A stretch of DNA of 64,000 bases, from NCBI GenBank assembly GCA_951813015.1, contig CATOTG010000002.1, positions 528,101 to 592,100 on the forward strand, read 5' to 3'. The stretch's first letter is position 1. Each line of letters starts with the position of its first letter. Both the position numbers and the translations under genes were made by a program. The notes beneath the pieces are model-generated. The model ran no database searches. It was not told where the DNA came from and was given only the letters and a program-made list of their open reading frames with translations. Of this stretch, positions 53,450 through 62,153 are shown piece by piece. This DNA comes from an uncultured Thermoanaerobaculia bacterium. Its GTDB lineage: Bacteria; Acidobacteriota; Thermoanaerobaculia; Multivoradales; Multivoraceae.

Positions 53450-53526
53450 GCCATTCGTGCGCCCGATGGCGGGCGCACGGTCTGGTTCACGGGTGGCGCG
53501 AGTCGCGCCACCCGGGTTCTGGCCGG
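53450..53526 (+). repeat. palindromic module P, copy B
   Basis: Starts GCCATTCGTGCGCCCGATGG and has two intact dyads (GTGCGCCCG/CGGGCGCAC and GGGTGGCGCGA/TCGCGCCACCC). One frame reads RAPDGGRTVWFTGGASRATR. Adjacent to repeat R copy 2. Confidence 0.85.
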
Positions 53527-53542
53527 CTCTGCTCTGCAGGCT

Positions 53543-56302
53543 CTACCGATTCAGCTTGTTTGCGAAGTCCCCGCCGCGGAAGATCGAGATGTCGTCGAGC
53601 GAGATGACCTTGCGCAGCGCCTCGTTGACTTCGTCGAGCGTCAGTTCGGCGATCGCCTGCTCCTGGGCGGCCGTGAACGCCATCGTCCGGCCGGCAAACA
53701 GGTTGTTGTTCAGCATCGCCGCGAGCGTCCGGTCCTGGGATCGGCCGTTCTGCTGCGCGTCGATGAAGCCACGTCTGGCGGCCTCGAGTTCCTCCTCCGT
53801 GAAGCCGTCCAAAAGCGCCTTGCTCATCTCGTCGCGGAAAGCGGCGACCACCTTGTCGGCGTTCTCGGGCGCGAAGATCGCGTAGGTCAAAAAGAGAGCG
53901 CTGTCATCGATCGGCGGCGCGGCGATCTGCGAACCGACGCCATACGACAACCCCTCCTCCTGACGAATCCTGGTCGCCAGCCGCGAACTCAGGAAGCCGC
54001 CGCCGAGCATGTAGTTCGCCATGACCAGAGCCGGGTAGTCCTCGTCGTCGTCGCGCATCGAGAAGGTCGTCACCGCCATCATCATCGCGTTCGTCTTGTC
54101 CGGCGTCTCGATGTCGACGCTCACGGTTTCGACCGCGCGATAGGGGTCGGCGACGCGCTCGTAGGGCTCGGCCGCCTCCCAGTCCCCGAACAAGGCCTCG
54201 AGCTCACCGGCGACGAGTTCCGGGTCGAAGTCCCCTACCACCGCGATCGTGCCGCCTCGCGCTCCGTAGAAGGACGACCAGAACGCCCTGGCGTCCTCTA
54301 CCGTGACCGCGTTCAGGCGCTCGATCTGTTCGTCGAATGTCGGCGAGTAGCGGGGGTGATCGACCGGCCACTGGTTGAAGTGCCTGTTCATCGCCTGCGG
54401 CACCTGAGCCATCGGCTCCGAGCGCTGGGACTCGATGGCAGCCAGACGCTCCTCGCGCAGCAGGTCGAACTCCTTCGCGTCAAAGGCGGGCTCGCGCAGG
54501 ATCTCGGCGGCCAGGCGCAGAACCGGCACGAGGTTCTCCCGCACAGTGGTCAGGGAACCGTTCGAGGCGAGCACGCCGCCGCTGACGCGACCCTGGGCCT
54601 TGAGGCGGTCCAGTTCGTCGCTGATCTCCTGGCGCGAGCGGTTCTTCGTACCGCGCATCAGCATCGACCCGGCCAGATCGCCGGCGACGGAGCGGCCCAT
54701 CAGCGCCTGCTGCGTTCCGTGACGAAAGGCGAACTGCACGTGGACCGATTCGCCGCGATTCTGCTTCGGCAGCAACCCGACCCTTGCGCCGGAACTCAGG
54801 GTCAGAACTCGCGTCCGGCGATCGATGTTTGCGGGCGTCGGGTCGAAGGCCTCGCCCTCGGCCACGGCTTCGCGCCCGGTGTAGTCGGCGACCAGCGTCG
54901 CGATGTCCGGCGGCTCGGGAATCTCGGCCCGCTCCGGCGTCGTGTCCGTCGGATGGAAGTAGCCCACCGTCCGATTCGAGTCGCGCAGGTAGGTCTGGGC
55001 CACTTCGTGGACCCCTTCGGCAGTGACCTGCTCCAGCCGGTCACGGTGGAGGAAGAAGAGCCGCCAGTCGCCCATCGAGGCCCACTCGCTCAGATCGAGC
55101 GCGATCCGCTGCGGGTTGTTGAAGGCGAGTTCGATCCGCGAGAGGTAGTCCCGCTTGGCGCGCTCGACCTCCTCCTCCGTCGGCGGCTCGGCGGCAATCT
55201 CGTCGAAGGTGGCGAAGAGCGCCTCGGCAGCGGCCTGGAGCGAATCTCCCTGACGGACCTCGACGGACGCGGTCAGCACGCCCGGCTCGTTCAACTGGAA
55301 GCTGGACGCGAACACGGAGGCCGCAAGCCCCGGCGCCACCAGGTTCTTGTACAGACGCCCCGCCGGCTCGACCCCCAGGATGTGGGTAAGCACCTCCACC
55401 GCGGCGTATTGCTCGTGGGCGCCCGGCGGCACATGGTAAACGGACATCACGTACTGGGTGTCCCCCACACGCCGCAGCGTCACCGTCCGCTCACCGTCCT
55501 GTGCCGGCTCCGCGGTGTACGTCTCGAACAGCCTGTTCGCGCCCGTGCGGTCGGGACGCGGGATCGCGCCGAACTTCTCCGCCACGAGTTCGAGCGCCCG
55601 GTCGACTTCGAACCGGCCGGCGACGACGAGGATCGCGTTGTCCGGCTGGTAGTACTTGCGGTAGAAGGCCTGCAGGCGCTCGATCGGGACGTTCTCCAGG
55701 TCGGAGCGCGCGCCGATCGTCGAGTTGCCGTAGTTGTGCCAGTCGAAGGCGGCCGACATGACCCGCTTGCGAAGCACGCCAATCGGCTGGTTCTCGCCGC
55801 TTTCCCACTCGTTGCGCACCACGGTCATTTCCGACTCGAGGTCCTCGGCCGAGATGAACGAGTTGACCATCCGGTCGGCCTCCAGGTCGAGCGCCCACTC
55901 GAGGTTCTCGTCGGTAGCCGGGAACGTCTCGAAGTAGTTCGTCCGGTCGAACCAGGTCGTGCCGTTCGGGAACGCGCCGTGCTCGGTCAGCTCGGCCGGG
56001 ATGTCGGGGTGGTTCGGCGTGCCCTTGAACACGAGGTGCTCGAGCAGGTGCGCCATCCCCGTCTCGCCGTAACCCTCGTGCCGTGACCCGACGAGGTAGG
56101 TGATGTTCACCGTGACCTGCTGCTTGCTCTGGTCAGGGAACAGCAGGAACCTGAGCCCGTTCTCCAGTTGGTACTCCGTGATTCCTTCGACCGATGCCAC
56201 CCTGGTCACGCCGTCCGGCAGATCCTGGGCGGCAAGGGGCAGCGCCGCCAACCAGACGACCAGCACGGTCAGGGCAAGGGCGTTCTTCGTCTTTCGCTTC
56301 AT
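53543..56302 (-). CDS. M16-family (insulinase-like) zinc metallopeptidase, two-module
   Basis: A 919-residue exported peptidase: signal ALALTVLVVWLAALPLAAQD, then the inverted zinc motif GYGETGMAHLLEHLVFKGTP near 82-86 (HxxEH), and the partner glutamate about 75 residues on, in ADRMVNSFISAEDLESEMTV. The second half (SSGARVGLLPKQNRGESVHV onward) is a second M16 module without a zinc motif, as usual. It degrades small peptides in the periplasm or outside the cell. GGGAGGAAACACG precedes the ATG. Confidence 0.9.
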   Translation of the reverse strand: MKRKTKNALALTVLVVWLAALPLAAQDLPDGVTRVASVEGITEYQLENGLRFLLFPDQSKQQVTVNITYLVGSRHEGYGETGMAHLLEHLVFKGTPNHPDIPAELTEHGAFPNGTTWFDRTNYFETFPATDENLEWALDLEADRMVNSFISAEDLESEMTVVRNEWESGENQPIGVLRKRVMSAAFDWHNYGNSTIGARSDLENVPIERLQAFYRKYYQPDNAILVVAGRFEVDRALELVAEKFGAIPRPDRTGANRLFETYTAEPAQDGERTVTLRRVGDTQYVMSVYHVPPGAHEQYAAVEVLTHILGVEPAGRLYKNLVAPGLAASVFASSFQLNEPGVLTASVEVRQGDSLQAAAEALFATFDEIAAEPPTEEEVERAKRDYLSRIELAFNNPQRIALDLSEWASMGDWRLFFLHRDRLEQVTAEGVHEVAQTYLRDSNRTVGYFHPTDTTPERAEIPEPPDIATLVADYTGREAVAEGEAFDPTPANIDRRTRVLTLSSGARVGLLPKQNRGESVHVQFAFRHGTQQALMGRSVAGDLAGSMLMRGTKNRSRQEISDELDRLKAQGRVSGGVLASNGSLTTVRENLVPVLRLAAEILREPAFDAKEFDLLREERLAAIESQRSEPMAQVPQAMNRHFNQWPVDHPRYSPTFDEQIERLNAVTVEDARAFWSSFYGARGGTIAVVGDFDPELVAGELEALFGDWEAAEPYERVADPYRAVETVSVDIETPDKTNAMMMAVTTFSMRDDDEDYPALVMANYMLGGGFLSSRLATRIRQEEGLSYGVGSQIAAPPIDDSALFLTYAIFAPENADKVVAAFRDEMSKALLDGFTEEELEAARRGFIDAQQNGRSQDRTLAAMLNNNLFAGRTMAFTAAQEQAIAELTLDEVNEALRKVISLDDISIFRGGDFANKLNR

Positions 56303-56475
56303 CGTGTTTCCTCCCGGAAGCCGGCTTGACCGGACTCCCCGTGTCCAATGTGCGGCAGTCAGGTTCTACAGTAGAAACGCGATCGCGTCCCGTTTGTTGC
56401 CATCCGGCGTCGAGTCAGGCCGCGGGCGCGCCCAGCCGGTGCTTCGCCTTCAGGTCCTGGACACATGTTTCGGCT
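56303..56475. other. 173-bp gap, no supported gene
   Basis: Only weak fragments are seen, such as a minus-strand DLKAKHRLGAPAA that could be a coding remnant. No promoter, RNA or strong repeat is evident. Confidence 0.25.
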
Positions 56476-57657
56476 CTACCGTCCGGCCCGGGTGTCCAGG
56501 CTGACGCTCTTGAGCAACGCGAACACCGGCAATCCGACCGCGAGGCCGAGCTCCACCGCCGACGCCCGCGTGATCCGCGCCCGGAGCCGGTGCGAACCCA
56601 GATCGACCGTCGCCTCCGCGAACGCCGTCGACTCGTCCTGGTCAAGCGCCACGAGGACGCCGGACAGCACGTTGCGGATGCTGGTCGGCGACGGGCGCTC
56701 CGTGGCAAGCGAAACGTCGCGGGAGCGCACCAGCAGTCGCGCCGACTCGCCGACTGCGAGGTGCTCGATCCGCGGCACGCTGAGGCGTTGGCCGTCCAGG
56801 TCGAGCCAGGTCAGGCGGTACTCGCCGTCGTGGGCTTCCACCCCGGCCTCCAGCACGGCCGCGGCCTGGAAACGCTCGGTGAGCGACGTCAGATCGAGGT
56901 GCTCGAGCACCTCGACCGTGCCGCCGAACGTCTGCACCCTGCCCTCGGCCAACACCAGGATGCGGTCGGCGAGCAGCGCGACTTCGTCGACCGCGTGACT
57001 GACGTAGAGGGTCGGGATGCCGAAACGCGGGTGAAGCGCGAGGAGATAGGGAAGAATCTCCTCCTTGCGCTGCCGGTCGAGGGCCGACAGGGGCTCGTCG
57101 AGCAGCAGCAGGCGCGGCCGGCTGAGCAGCGCCCGGCCCAGGGCAGCCCGCTGGCGCTCTCCACCGGACAGGGTCTGCGGCCGCCGGTCCAGCAGCGGTC
57201 CCAGGTCCAGCGCGTCGACGACATCTTCTTGGGCGATCGACGCCGCGACCTTCGTGCCGCTGCGCCTTTCCGCGTAGCGGAGGTTGCCGGCGACGTCGAG
57301 ATGAGGGAACAGCCGTCCATCCTGGAACGTGCAGCCGACGGGACGACGGTGCGGCGGCGCCGCGACTCCGCCCTCGGTGTCGAGCCACACATCTCCATCC
57401 AGGGCAATGCGACCCCGGCTCAGCGCCTCGAACCCGAGCAGGGTCCTCAGCAGGGTCGTCTTCCCGCTTCCCGAAGGGCCGAACACCGCGGTCACGCCGG
57501 ACGCCGGGATCGACTGTTCGACCTGGAGATCGAACCCGTCGTACTCGACGCGAACGTCGATTTCCAGCAGGGCTTCGGTCTCGGGCGGGGCGCCGGGACC
57601 CGCGCCCGCGGCCGAGCCGGCCACCCCGATTCCGTTGGCGACGCGGTCAGGCGACAT
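56476..57657 (-). CDS. modC: molybdate ABC transporter ATP-binding protein
   Basis: A 393-residue ATPase: Walker A GPSGSGKTTLLRTLLGFEAL near 60, Q-loop CTFQDGRLFPHLDVAGNLRY, signature LSGGERQRAALGRALLSRPR near 165, Walker B LLLLDEPLSALDRQRKEEIL, H-loop TLYVSHAVDEVALLADRILV. The C-terminal third (RNVLSGVLVALDQDESTAFA) is a Mop/TOBE-type domain that binds molybdate in ModC. It energises molybdate uptake and overlaps modB by 11 bases, so it is last in the ggt-modABC operon. Confidence 0.9.
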   Translation of the reverse strand: MSPDRVANGIGVAGSAAGAGPGAPPETEALLEIDVRVEYDGFDLQVEQSIPASGVTAVFGPSGSGKTTLLRTLLGFEALSRGRIALDGDVWLDTEGGVAAPPHRRPVGCTFQDGRLFPHLDVAGNLRYAERRSGTKVAASIAQEDVVDALDLGPLLDRRPQTLSGGERQRAALGRALLSRPRLLLLDEPLSALDRQRKEEILPYLLALHPRFGIPTLYVSHAVDEVALLADRILVLAEGRVQTFGGTVEVLEHLDLTSLTERFQAAAVLEAGVEAHDGEYRLTWLDLDGQRLSVPRIEHLAVGESARLLVRSRDVSLATERPSPTSIRNVLSGVLVALDQDESTAFAEATVDLGSHRLRARITRASAVELGLAVGLPVFALLKSVSLDTRAGR

Positions 57658-58324
57658 GGACCGGCAGCCTCCGGTTGAAGACGTACACGAACACCAGCAC
57701 GGCGAACGCGAACAGCATGAGCACCGCCGCCAAGGTGTGGGCTTCGGCGTAGCGCAGGGTCTCCACGTGTTCGTAGATAGCGATCGAGATCACCCGGGTC
57801 TTGCCCGGGATGTTGCCCCCCACCATCAGCACGACCCCGAACTCGCCGATCGTGTGCGCGAACGTGAGCACCGCGGCGGTCAGGAAACCGCGCAACGAGA
57901 GAGGCGCCGCCACGGTGAGGAAGGCGTCGATCGGCGAGGCCCGAAGCGCCGCGGCCGCTTCGAGCGGCCCCCGGCCGAGCGACTCGAAAGCCGCCTGGAG
58001 CGGCTGCACCATGAAGGGCAACGAGTAGACGACCGAGGCGACCAAAAGACCCATGAAGGAGAAGGTCAGTGTCGTATCCGTGATCTCGACCCACAGCCCG
58101 CCAAGCCAGGACCGCGGACTCATCAGCAGCAGCAGGTAGAAGCCGAGCACGGTTGGCGGCAGGACCAGAGGCAGGGCGGTCACCGCCTCGATCACCGGCT
58201 TGATCCGCGAACGGGTGCGGGCCAGCCACCACGCGAGTGGCGTGCCCAGCACGATCAGCACCGCGGTCGCCGCCGCCGCAAGCTGCAGACTGAGCCACAG
58301 GGGCCCAAGTTCGGGCAGTTCCAT
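57647..58324 (-). CDS. modB: molybdate ABC transporter permease
   Basis: A 225-residue inner-membrane permease with the binding-protein-dependent transport signature EAAAALRASPIDAFLTVAAP and VLTFAHTIGEFGVVLMVGGN, typical of ModB/CysT permeases. About five or six helices are visible from PLWLSLQLAAAATAVLIVLG onward. ATG 58324 follows the modA stop by 11 bases; the ORF-track start is 165 codons too early. Partner of modA and modC. Confidence 0.9.
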   Translation of the reverse strand: MELPELGPLWLSLQLAAAATAVLIVLGTPLAWWLARTRSRIKPVIEAVTALPLVLPPTVLGFYLLLLMSPRSWLGGLWVEITDTTLTFSFMGLLVASVVYSLPFMVQPLQAAFESLGRGPLEAAAALRASPIDAFLTVAAPLSLRGFLTAAVLTFAHTIGEFGVVLMVGGNIPGKTRVISIAIYEHVETLRYAEAHTLAAVLMLFAFAVLVFVYVFNRRLPVHVA

Positions 58325-58335
58325 CGTCACCGTTT

Positions 58336-59133
58336 TCAGCGAGCGCCGGAGCGGCCGCGCCGACCGTCGTCGCCCGGCCCGACGTCCCGGTCGACGACGA
58401 AGCCGAAGGACTCGATCGTCTTGAGCGCGCCCGGACTGCCCAGGAAGCGATGGAACGCTCGGGCAGCCGGATTCTTCCGGGCGCGGTTCAGCAGCACCGC
58501 GTCCTGACGGATCGGTCGATGGAAGTGTCCCGGGACTTCCCAGAAGTTCCCCTCGCTCTCGTTGGGCCAACTGAACACGGAGGACAGGGCAACGAAGCCC
58601 AGTTCCGCGTTGCCCGAGGCGGCCAACGTGAAGCTCTGACCCACGTTCTCTCCAAGGACGACCTTCGACCGGAGACGCTCCCACAAGCCGAGCTTGAGCA
58701 GAGTCTCGCGGGCTGCGGCGCCGTAGGGCGCCAGATCCGGGTTTGCGATCGCCAGTCGGCGAAACGAGCCCGCGCGCAGCGTCTCGGCGGAGGCCTCGAC
58801 TTCGGCGTCCGGGCTCCACAGGACGAGTCGCCCGACCGCATAGGTCATGCGGGCGCCCTCGACTGCGAGCCCCTGTTCCACCAGCAGCCGGGGCCGTTCC
58901 TGGTCGGCGGCGAGGAACACGTCGAAGGGCGCGCCGTGGAGGATCTGGGCGTACAGCTTGCCGGTCGAGCCGACGCTGACCGTGACCCGATGGCCACTCT
59001 GCTGCTCGAACTCGGCGGCAAGCGCCTCGACCGCTTCCGCGGCGTTCGCCGCCACTGCCACGGTGACCTCTCCCGCAAAGGCCCCGGCAGCTGCCAGGAG
59101 GAGCGCCGCGGCGAGCCGAAAGGTTGCCCTCAA
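58336..59133 (-). CDS. modA: molybdate ABC transporter substrate-binding protein
   Basis: A 265-residue periplasmic protein: signal RATFRLAAALLLAAAGAFAG, then the ModA fold EVTVAVAANAAEAVEALAAE, GHRVTVSVGSTGKLYAQILH, GAPFDVFLAADQERPRLLVE and GENVGQSFTLAASGNAELGF. The GST and AxG contexts are typical of oxyanion contacts. TTG 59133 overlaps the upstream GGT stop as TTGA, with AGGCGG in front. The ORF track extends it 29 codons too far. Confidence 0.88.
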   Translation of the reverse strand: MRATFRLAAALLLAAAGAFAGEVTVAVAANAAEAVEALAAEFEQQSGHRVTVSVGSTGKLYAQILHGAPFDVFLAADQERPRLLVEQGLAVEGARMTYAVGRLVLWSPDAEVEASAETLRAGSFRRLAIANPDLAPYGAAARETLLKLGLWERLRSKVVLGENVGQSFTLAASGNAELGFVALSSVFSWPNESEGNFWEVPGHFHRPIRQDAVLLNRARKNPAARAFHRFLGSPGALKTIESFGFVVDRDVGPGDDGRRGRSGAR

Positions 59134-60911
59134 ACTGCGACCGCCTGCGCCGTGCGACGCGGGTCGCCGCAGGCGACGGCGCCGTCCTCCTCGATCACAA
59201 CGCCCTCGAACGAGCCGCAAAGCCAGTTCCAGGGATTGACCACCTCGACCGTCGCGCCGGCTTCACGGAGCAGATCCGCGGGCGCCCCGGCCAGGTCTGC
59301 TTCCAGCATCAGTGCGCCGGGCACGCTCATCGACGAGCCGCCGAACCGCGGCTTGTGCACCGAGGTCTCGAGATCGAGACCGAAATCCAGCAGGTTGACC
59401 GAGTTCTGGACGATGTTCTCGGTCAGCGAAACGCTCGGCGAACCCGAGGCGAGCACCGGTTTGCCGTCGCGCGTGAACATGTTCGGGCAGATGCGGGCAT
59501 GGGCTCTGCCGCCCGGCTCGACCGGACCGGACCCGAGGTGAACGCCCGACGCGCAGGCGTACACGCCGTCGACGTAGATTCCGGTTCGAAACGGCATCGA
59601 CATGACCGAGTGCAGCACGGTGGCGACGTTGCCTTCGCCGTCGACCACCGTGACGTGGTTCGAGCCGGGCGGAGGCGGCATCGCGCCCGCTGCCGCGTAG
59701 CGGTCGTTGGGGCTGGCCGGCTTGCCCTCGAGCGCGGCGAACCGCTCCGCCGCGTACTCCTTCGAGATCGCCCGTTCGACCTCCGGCAGGCTGCCGTCGA
59801 AGCGGCCGCCGACCGCGTCGGCGTACACCCGACCGATGATCTGCATCATCCTCAGGGTCGTCTCCCCGGACTCGAACGCCGGCCCCGTCTGCTGGAGGTC
59901 GAGCAGTTCGACCATGTTCATGATCTCCACGAGAGCCTGGCCGCCGAAGTCCGGCGCCGGCGAACCCACGACGCCGTAGTCGCGGTAGGTTCCATGGACC
60001 GGCTCGTCCCAGAACGCCTCGTAGGCCGCCATGTCCTCGGCGGTGATCAGGCCGCCTCTGGCTTGGACCGTTTCGGCGTACCGGAGGCCGAACTCGCCCC
60101 GGTAGAAGTGGTCGCTGCCCTCTTCGGCGAGCTGCTCGAGGGTGTCGGCGTGAGCGCTCTGCACCAGCAGGTCGCCGATGTCGCGGAGCGTGCTGCCGTT
60201 GAAGTAGATCTCGCGGCTGAAGGGCTCCCGGCCCAGCACCGACGATTCGACGAACATCTCGCCCCACAGGAAGGGATGGATCTCGAAGCCGTGGCGCGCG
60301 TAGTGAATCGCGGGCGCCATCACGGTGGAGCGCGGCAGCCTTCCGTGACGGTCGTGCCCGGCCTCGAATCCGCCCCAGAAGCCCGGCACGAAGCAAAGGG
60401 CGCCGTCGGTCTTCGCCATCAGCGCCCCGAACTCGGCCAGTTCCATGTTCTTCACGTCCGGCACCGCCCGCGGCGCCGCCATCATCCCGTTGACGTAGCT
60501 GTACTCGCCCGAAGCGGCATCGTAGTAGAGCATCGAGAGGCAGCCCGACAACGTCGTCATGTGCGGTTCGACGACGGCCTGGGCGATGCTCGCGGCCATC
60601 ACGCCGTCGCAGGCGTTGCCGCCGAGGGCGAGCATGTCGGCGGCAGCGGCGGAGGCGAGCGGGTGGGTGCAGATGGCGATCCCGTTCGCACCCCGAACCG
60701 CCTGCTTGGGGCCGAAGCGCGCCGCCGCCACCAGAGCCCGTCTCTCCTCGTCGTTCGGCGGCGTCCAGCCGTTGACCGCCGCCGCCGCGGAATCCGCGGG
60801 CGCCGATCCCGGCCCGCAACCCATCGCCATCGCCGCGCCGCCGGCTGCCGCGGCCAGCAGGGTCCGGCGATTCAGTGTCAGGTCTGCCGTCTCAACGAGT
60901 CGTCTTCCCAT
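59130..60911 (-). CDS. gamma-glutamyltransferase-family protein, Tat lipoprotein, catalytic threonine replaced
   Basis: A 593-residue Ntn-hydrolase of the GGT family. The N-terminus has a twin-arginine motif (NRRTLLAAAAGGAAMAMGC) with a lipobox cysteine, so it is folded before export and lipidated. GGT features include GANGIAICTHPLASAAAADM, GGNACDGVMAASIAQAVVEP, PAPDFGGQALVEIMNM and NMFTRDGKPVLASGSPSVS. At the autoprocessing site, where family members have TTHxS, this one reads GSNHVTVVDGEGN, with Ser at the nucleophile position near 417. It is encoded upstream of modABC and translationally coupled to modA. Confidence 0.82.
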   Translation of the reverse strand: MGRRLVETADLTLNRRTLLAAAAGGAAMAMGCGPGSAPADSAAAAVNGWTPPNDEERRALVAAARFGPKQAVRGANGIAICTHPLASAAAADMLALGGNACDGVMAASIAQAVVEPHMTTLSGCLSMLYYDAASGEYSYVNGMMAAPRAVPDVKNMELAEFGALMAKTDGALCFVPGFWGGFEAGHDRHGRLPRSTVMAPAIHYARHGFEIHPFLWGEMFVESSVLGREPFSREIYFNGSTLRDIGDLLVQSAHADTLEQLAEEGSDHFYRGEFGLRYAETVQARGGLITAEDMAAYEAFWDEPVHGTYRDYGVVGSPAPDFGGQALVEIMNMVELLDLQQTGPAFESGETTLRMMQIIGRVYADAVGGRFDGSLPEVERAISKEYAAERFAALEGKPASPNDRYAAAGAMPPPPGSNHVTVVDGEGNVATVLHSVMSMPFRTGIYVDGVYACASGVHLGSGPVEPGGRAHARICPNMFTRDGKPVLASGSPSVSLTENIVQNSVNLLDFGLDLETSVHKPRFGGSSMSVPGALMLEADLAGAPADLLREAGATVEVVNPWNWLCGSFEGVVIEEDGAVACGDPRRTAQAVAV

Positions 60912-61090
60912 CGCTTTCTCCCCTGATCCGCCCGGAGCATATCGGGCCGGAATTCGACCGAAGAGCAGCGACGCCGGGCGAGATCGGGGCCACCCCGCAG
61001 TCCGGCGCCGCCGCTCACCGGGCGCAGGCGTGCGGAGACGCTACCGCGTAAGATGGCGGCCCGTTTCACGAAACAAGGAGAGTTCGAGCC

Positions 61091-61864
61091 ATGTCCGAGC
61101 CGGTTCTGCTGGTTGAAAAGTCCGAGGGCATCGCCACCCTCACGTTGAACCGCCCGGGCGTGCTGAACGCCCTTTCCGAGGAGCTGCGCGACCTTCTCGC
61201 CCGGACGATCGAAGACCTCCACCACGACGAGGAAGTTGGCGTGGTCATCCTCACCGGCGCCGGTCGCGCCTTCTGCGCCGGCCTCGATCTGAAGGAGATG
61301 AGCGATCCCGACCGCAAGCGCAAGGCGATCGCCGACCCGCCGAAGCTGCTCCGCTCGCTCAGACAACCAGTGATCGGCGCGATCAACGGCATCGCGGTGA
61401 CCGGTGGCTTCGAGATCGCGCTCTCGTGCGACCTGCTGATCGCGACCCCGGAGGCGCGCTTCGCCGACACCCACGCCCGCGTCGGCCTGCTCTCCGGCTG
61501 GGGTCTTTCCGCACGCCTGTCGCGGGCCATCGGCCCCGGGCGCGCCAAGGAGCTCTCGCTGACCGGCAACTACCTCTCGGCCGAACGGGCCTGCGAGTGG
61601 GGCCTCGTCAACCGCATCGTAGCGCAAGAGGAACTGCTCCCCACCTGTCGCACCCTGGCAACGGACATGCTGACCTGCCAGCGTGACGTGATGTTCCAGT
61701 ACAAGCGGATGATCGACCGCGGCTTCGACCTGACCCTCGGCGACGCGATGGACTACGAAGTCGAGGTCAACCGGATGTACCAGTCACCCAGGCCCGAAGA
61801 GGTCGGCGAACGACTGGCCGGGATCCGCGCCCGCGGCCGGGCCCAGGCCGAGTCGGCCCGCTGA
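61091..61864 (+). CDS. enoyl-CoA hydratase/isomerase-family protein lacking the second catalytic glutamate
   Basis: A 257-residue crotonase-fold protein: GIATLTLNRPGVLNALSEEL, LTGAGRAFCAGLDLKEM, INGIAVTGGFEIALSCDLLI and LLSGWGLSARLSRAIGPGRA. The oxyanion region is normal and the first glutamate is present in GGFE (about 107). The second catalytic glutamate, normally in xxPE, is replaced in FADTHARVG. It may therefore act as an isomerase, hydrolase or other crotonase-fold enzyme, not a hydratase. AAGGAGAGTTCGAGCC precedes the ATG. Confidence 0.82.
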   Translation: MSEPVLLVEKSEGIATLTLNRPGVLNALSEELRDLLARTIEDLHHDEEVGVVILTGAGRAFCAGLDLKEMSDPDRKRKAIADPPKLLRSLRQPVIGAINGIAVTGGFEIALSCDLLIATPEARFADTHARVGLLSGWGLSARLSRAIGPGRAKELSLTGNYLSAERACEWGLVNRIVAQEELLPTCRTLATDMLTCQRDVMFQYKRMIDRGFDLTLGDAMDYEVEVNRMYQSPRPEEVGERLAGIRARGRAQAESAR

Positions 61865-61872
61865 GAACACGG

Positions 61873-62000
61873 GGACCTTGGAAACCGGCAGACCGGTTCC
61901 CACAGCTGCCCCGGCCTCGACGACGACTCGCCTCTCGGACAGCCTCGGACAGGGACCAGAATCCGCCCGGCAAAGGTGCCCGGCAAAGGTACAGCGCGCC
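61873..62000 (+). repeat. dispersed repeat R, copy 3, with partial re-duplication
   Basis: It begins GGACCTTGGAAACCGGCAGA and ends CGGCAAAGGTACAGCGCGCC, with an internal short re-duplication of GCCCGGCAAAGGT. The tail of the unit (GGGACCAGAGTCCGCCCAGC) is repeated again at 62035-62072 before module P. Confidence 0.85.
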
Positions 62001-62076
62001 GCGCCCGAGGCGTCGAGGATGTTCTGCGTCGAGCGGGGACCAGAGTCCGCCCAGCAAAGGTACAGCGCGCCGGCCC

Positions 62077-62151
62077 GCCATCCGCGCCCGCTGACGGGCG
62101 CACGGACCGGTTCGCCCGTGGAGCGTCCCGGGCAACGCGGGTCCTGGCCGG
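62077..62151 (+). repeat. palindromic module P, copy C
   Basis: Starts GCCATCCGCGCCCGCTGACG; one frame reads APADGRTDRFARGASRATRV. 75 bp, like copy D. The second dyad is partly decayed. It ends 3 bases before the sulfatase stop. Confidence 0.8.
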
Positions 62152-62153
62152 CA

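Noticed and set aside
53051-56086. 1011-residue plus-strand ORF opposite the M16 peptidase
   Set aside because: Antisense shadow; the minus-strand M16 frame carries the zinc motif and signal peptide.
57329-58507. 392-residue plus-strand ORF opposite modBC
   Set aside because: Antisense shadow of modB and modC with biased His/Arg/Gln composition.
27616-62151. CRISPR array formed by the palindromic repeats
   Set aside because: The copies are kilobases apart, not regularly spaced, and have no cas genes.
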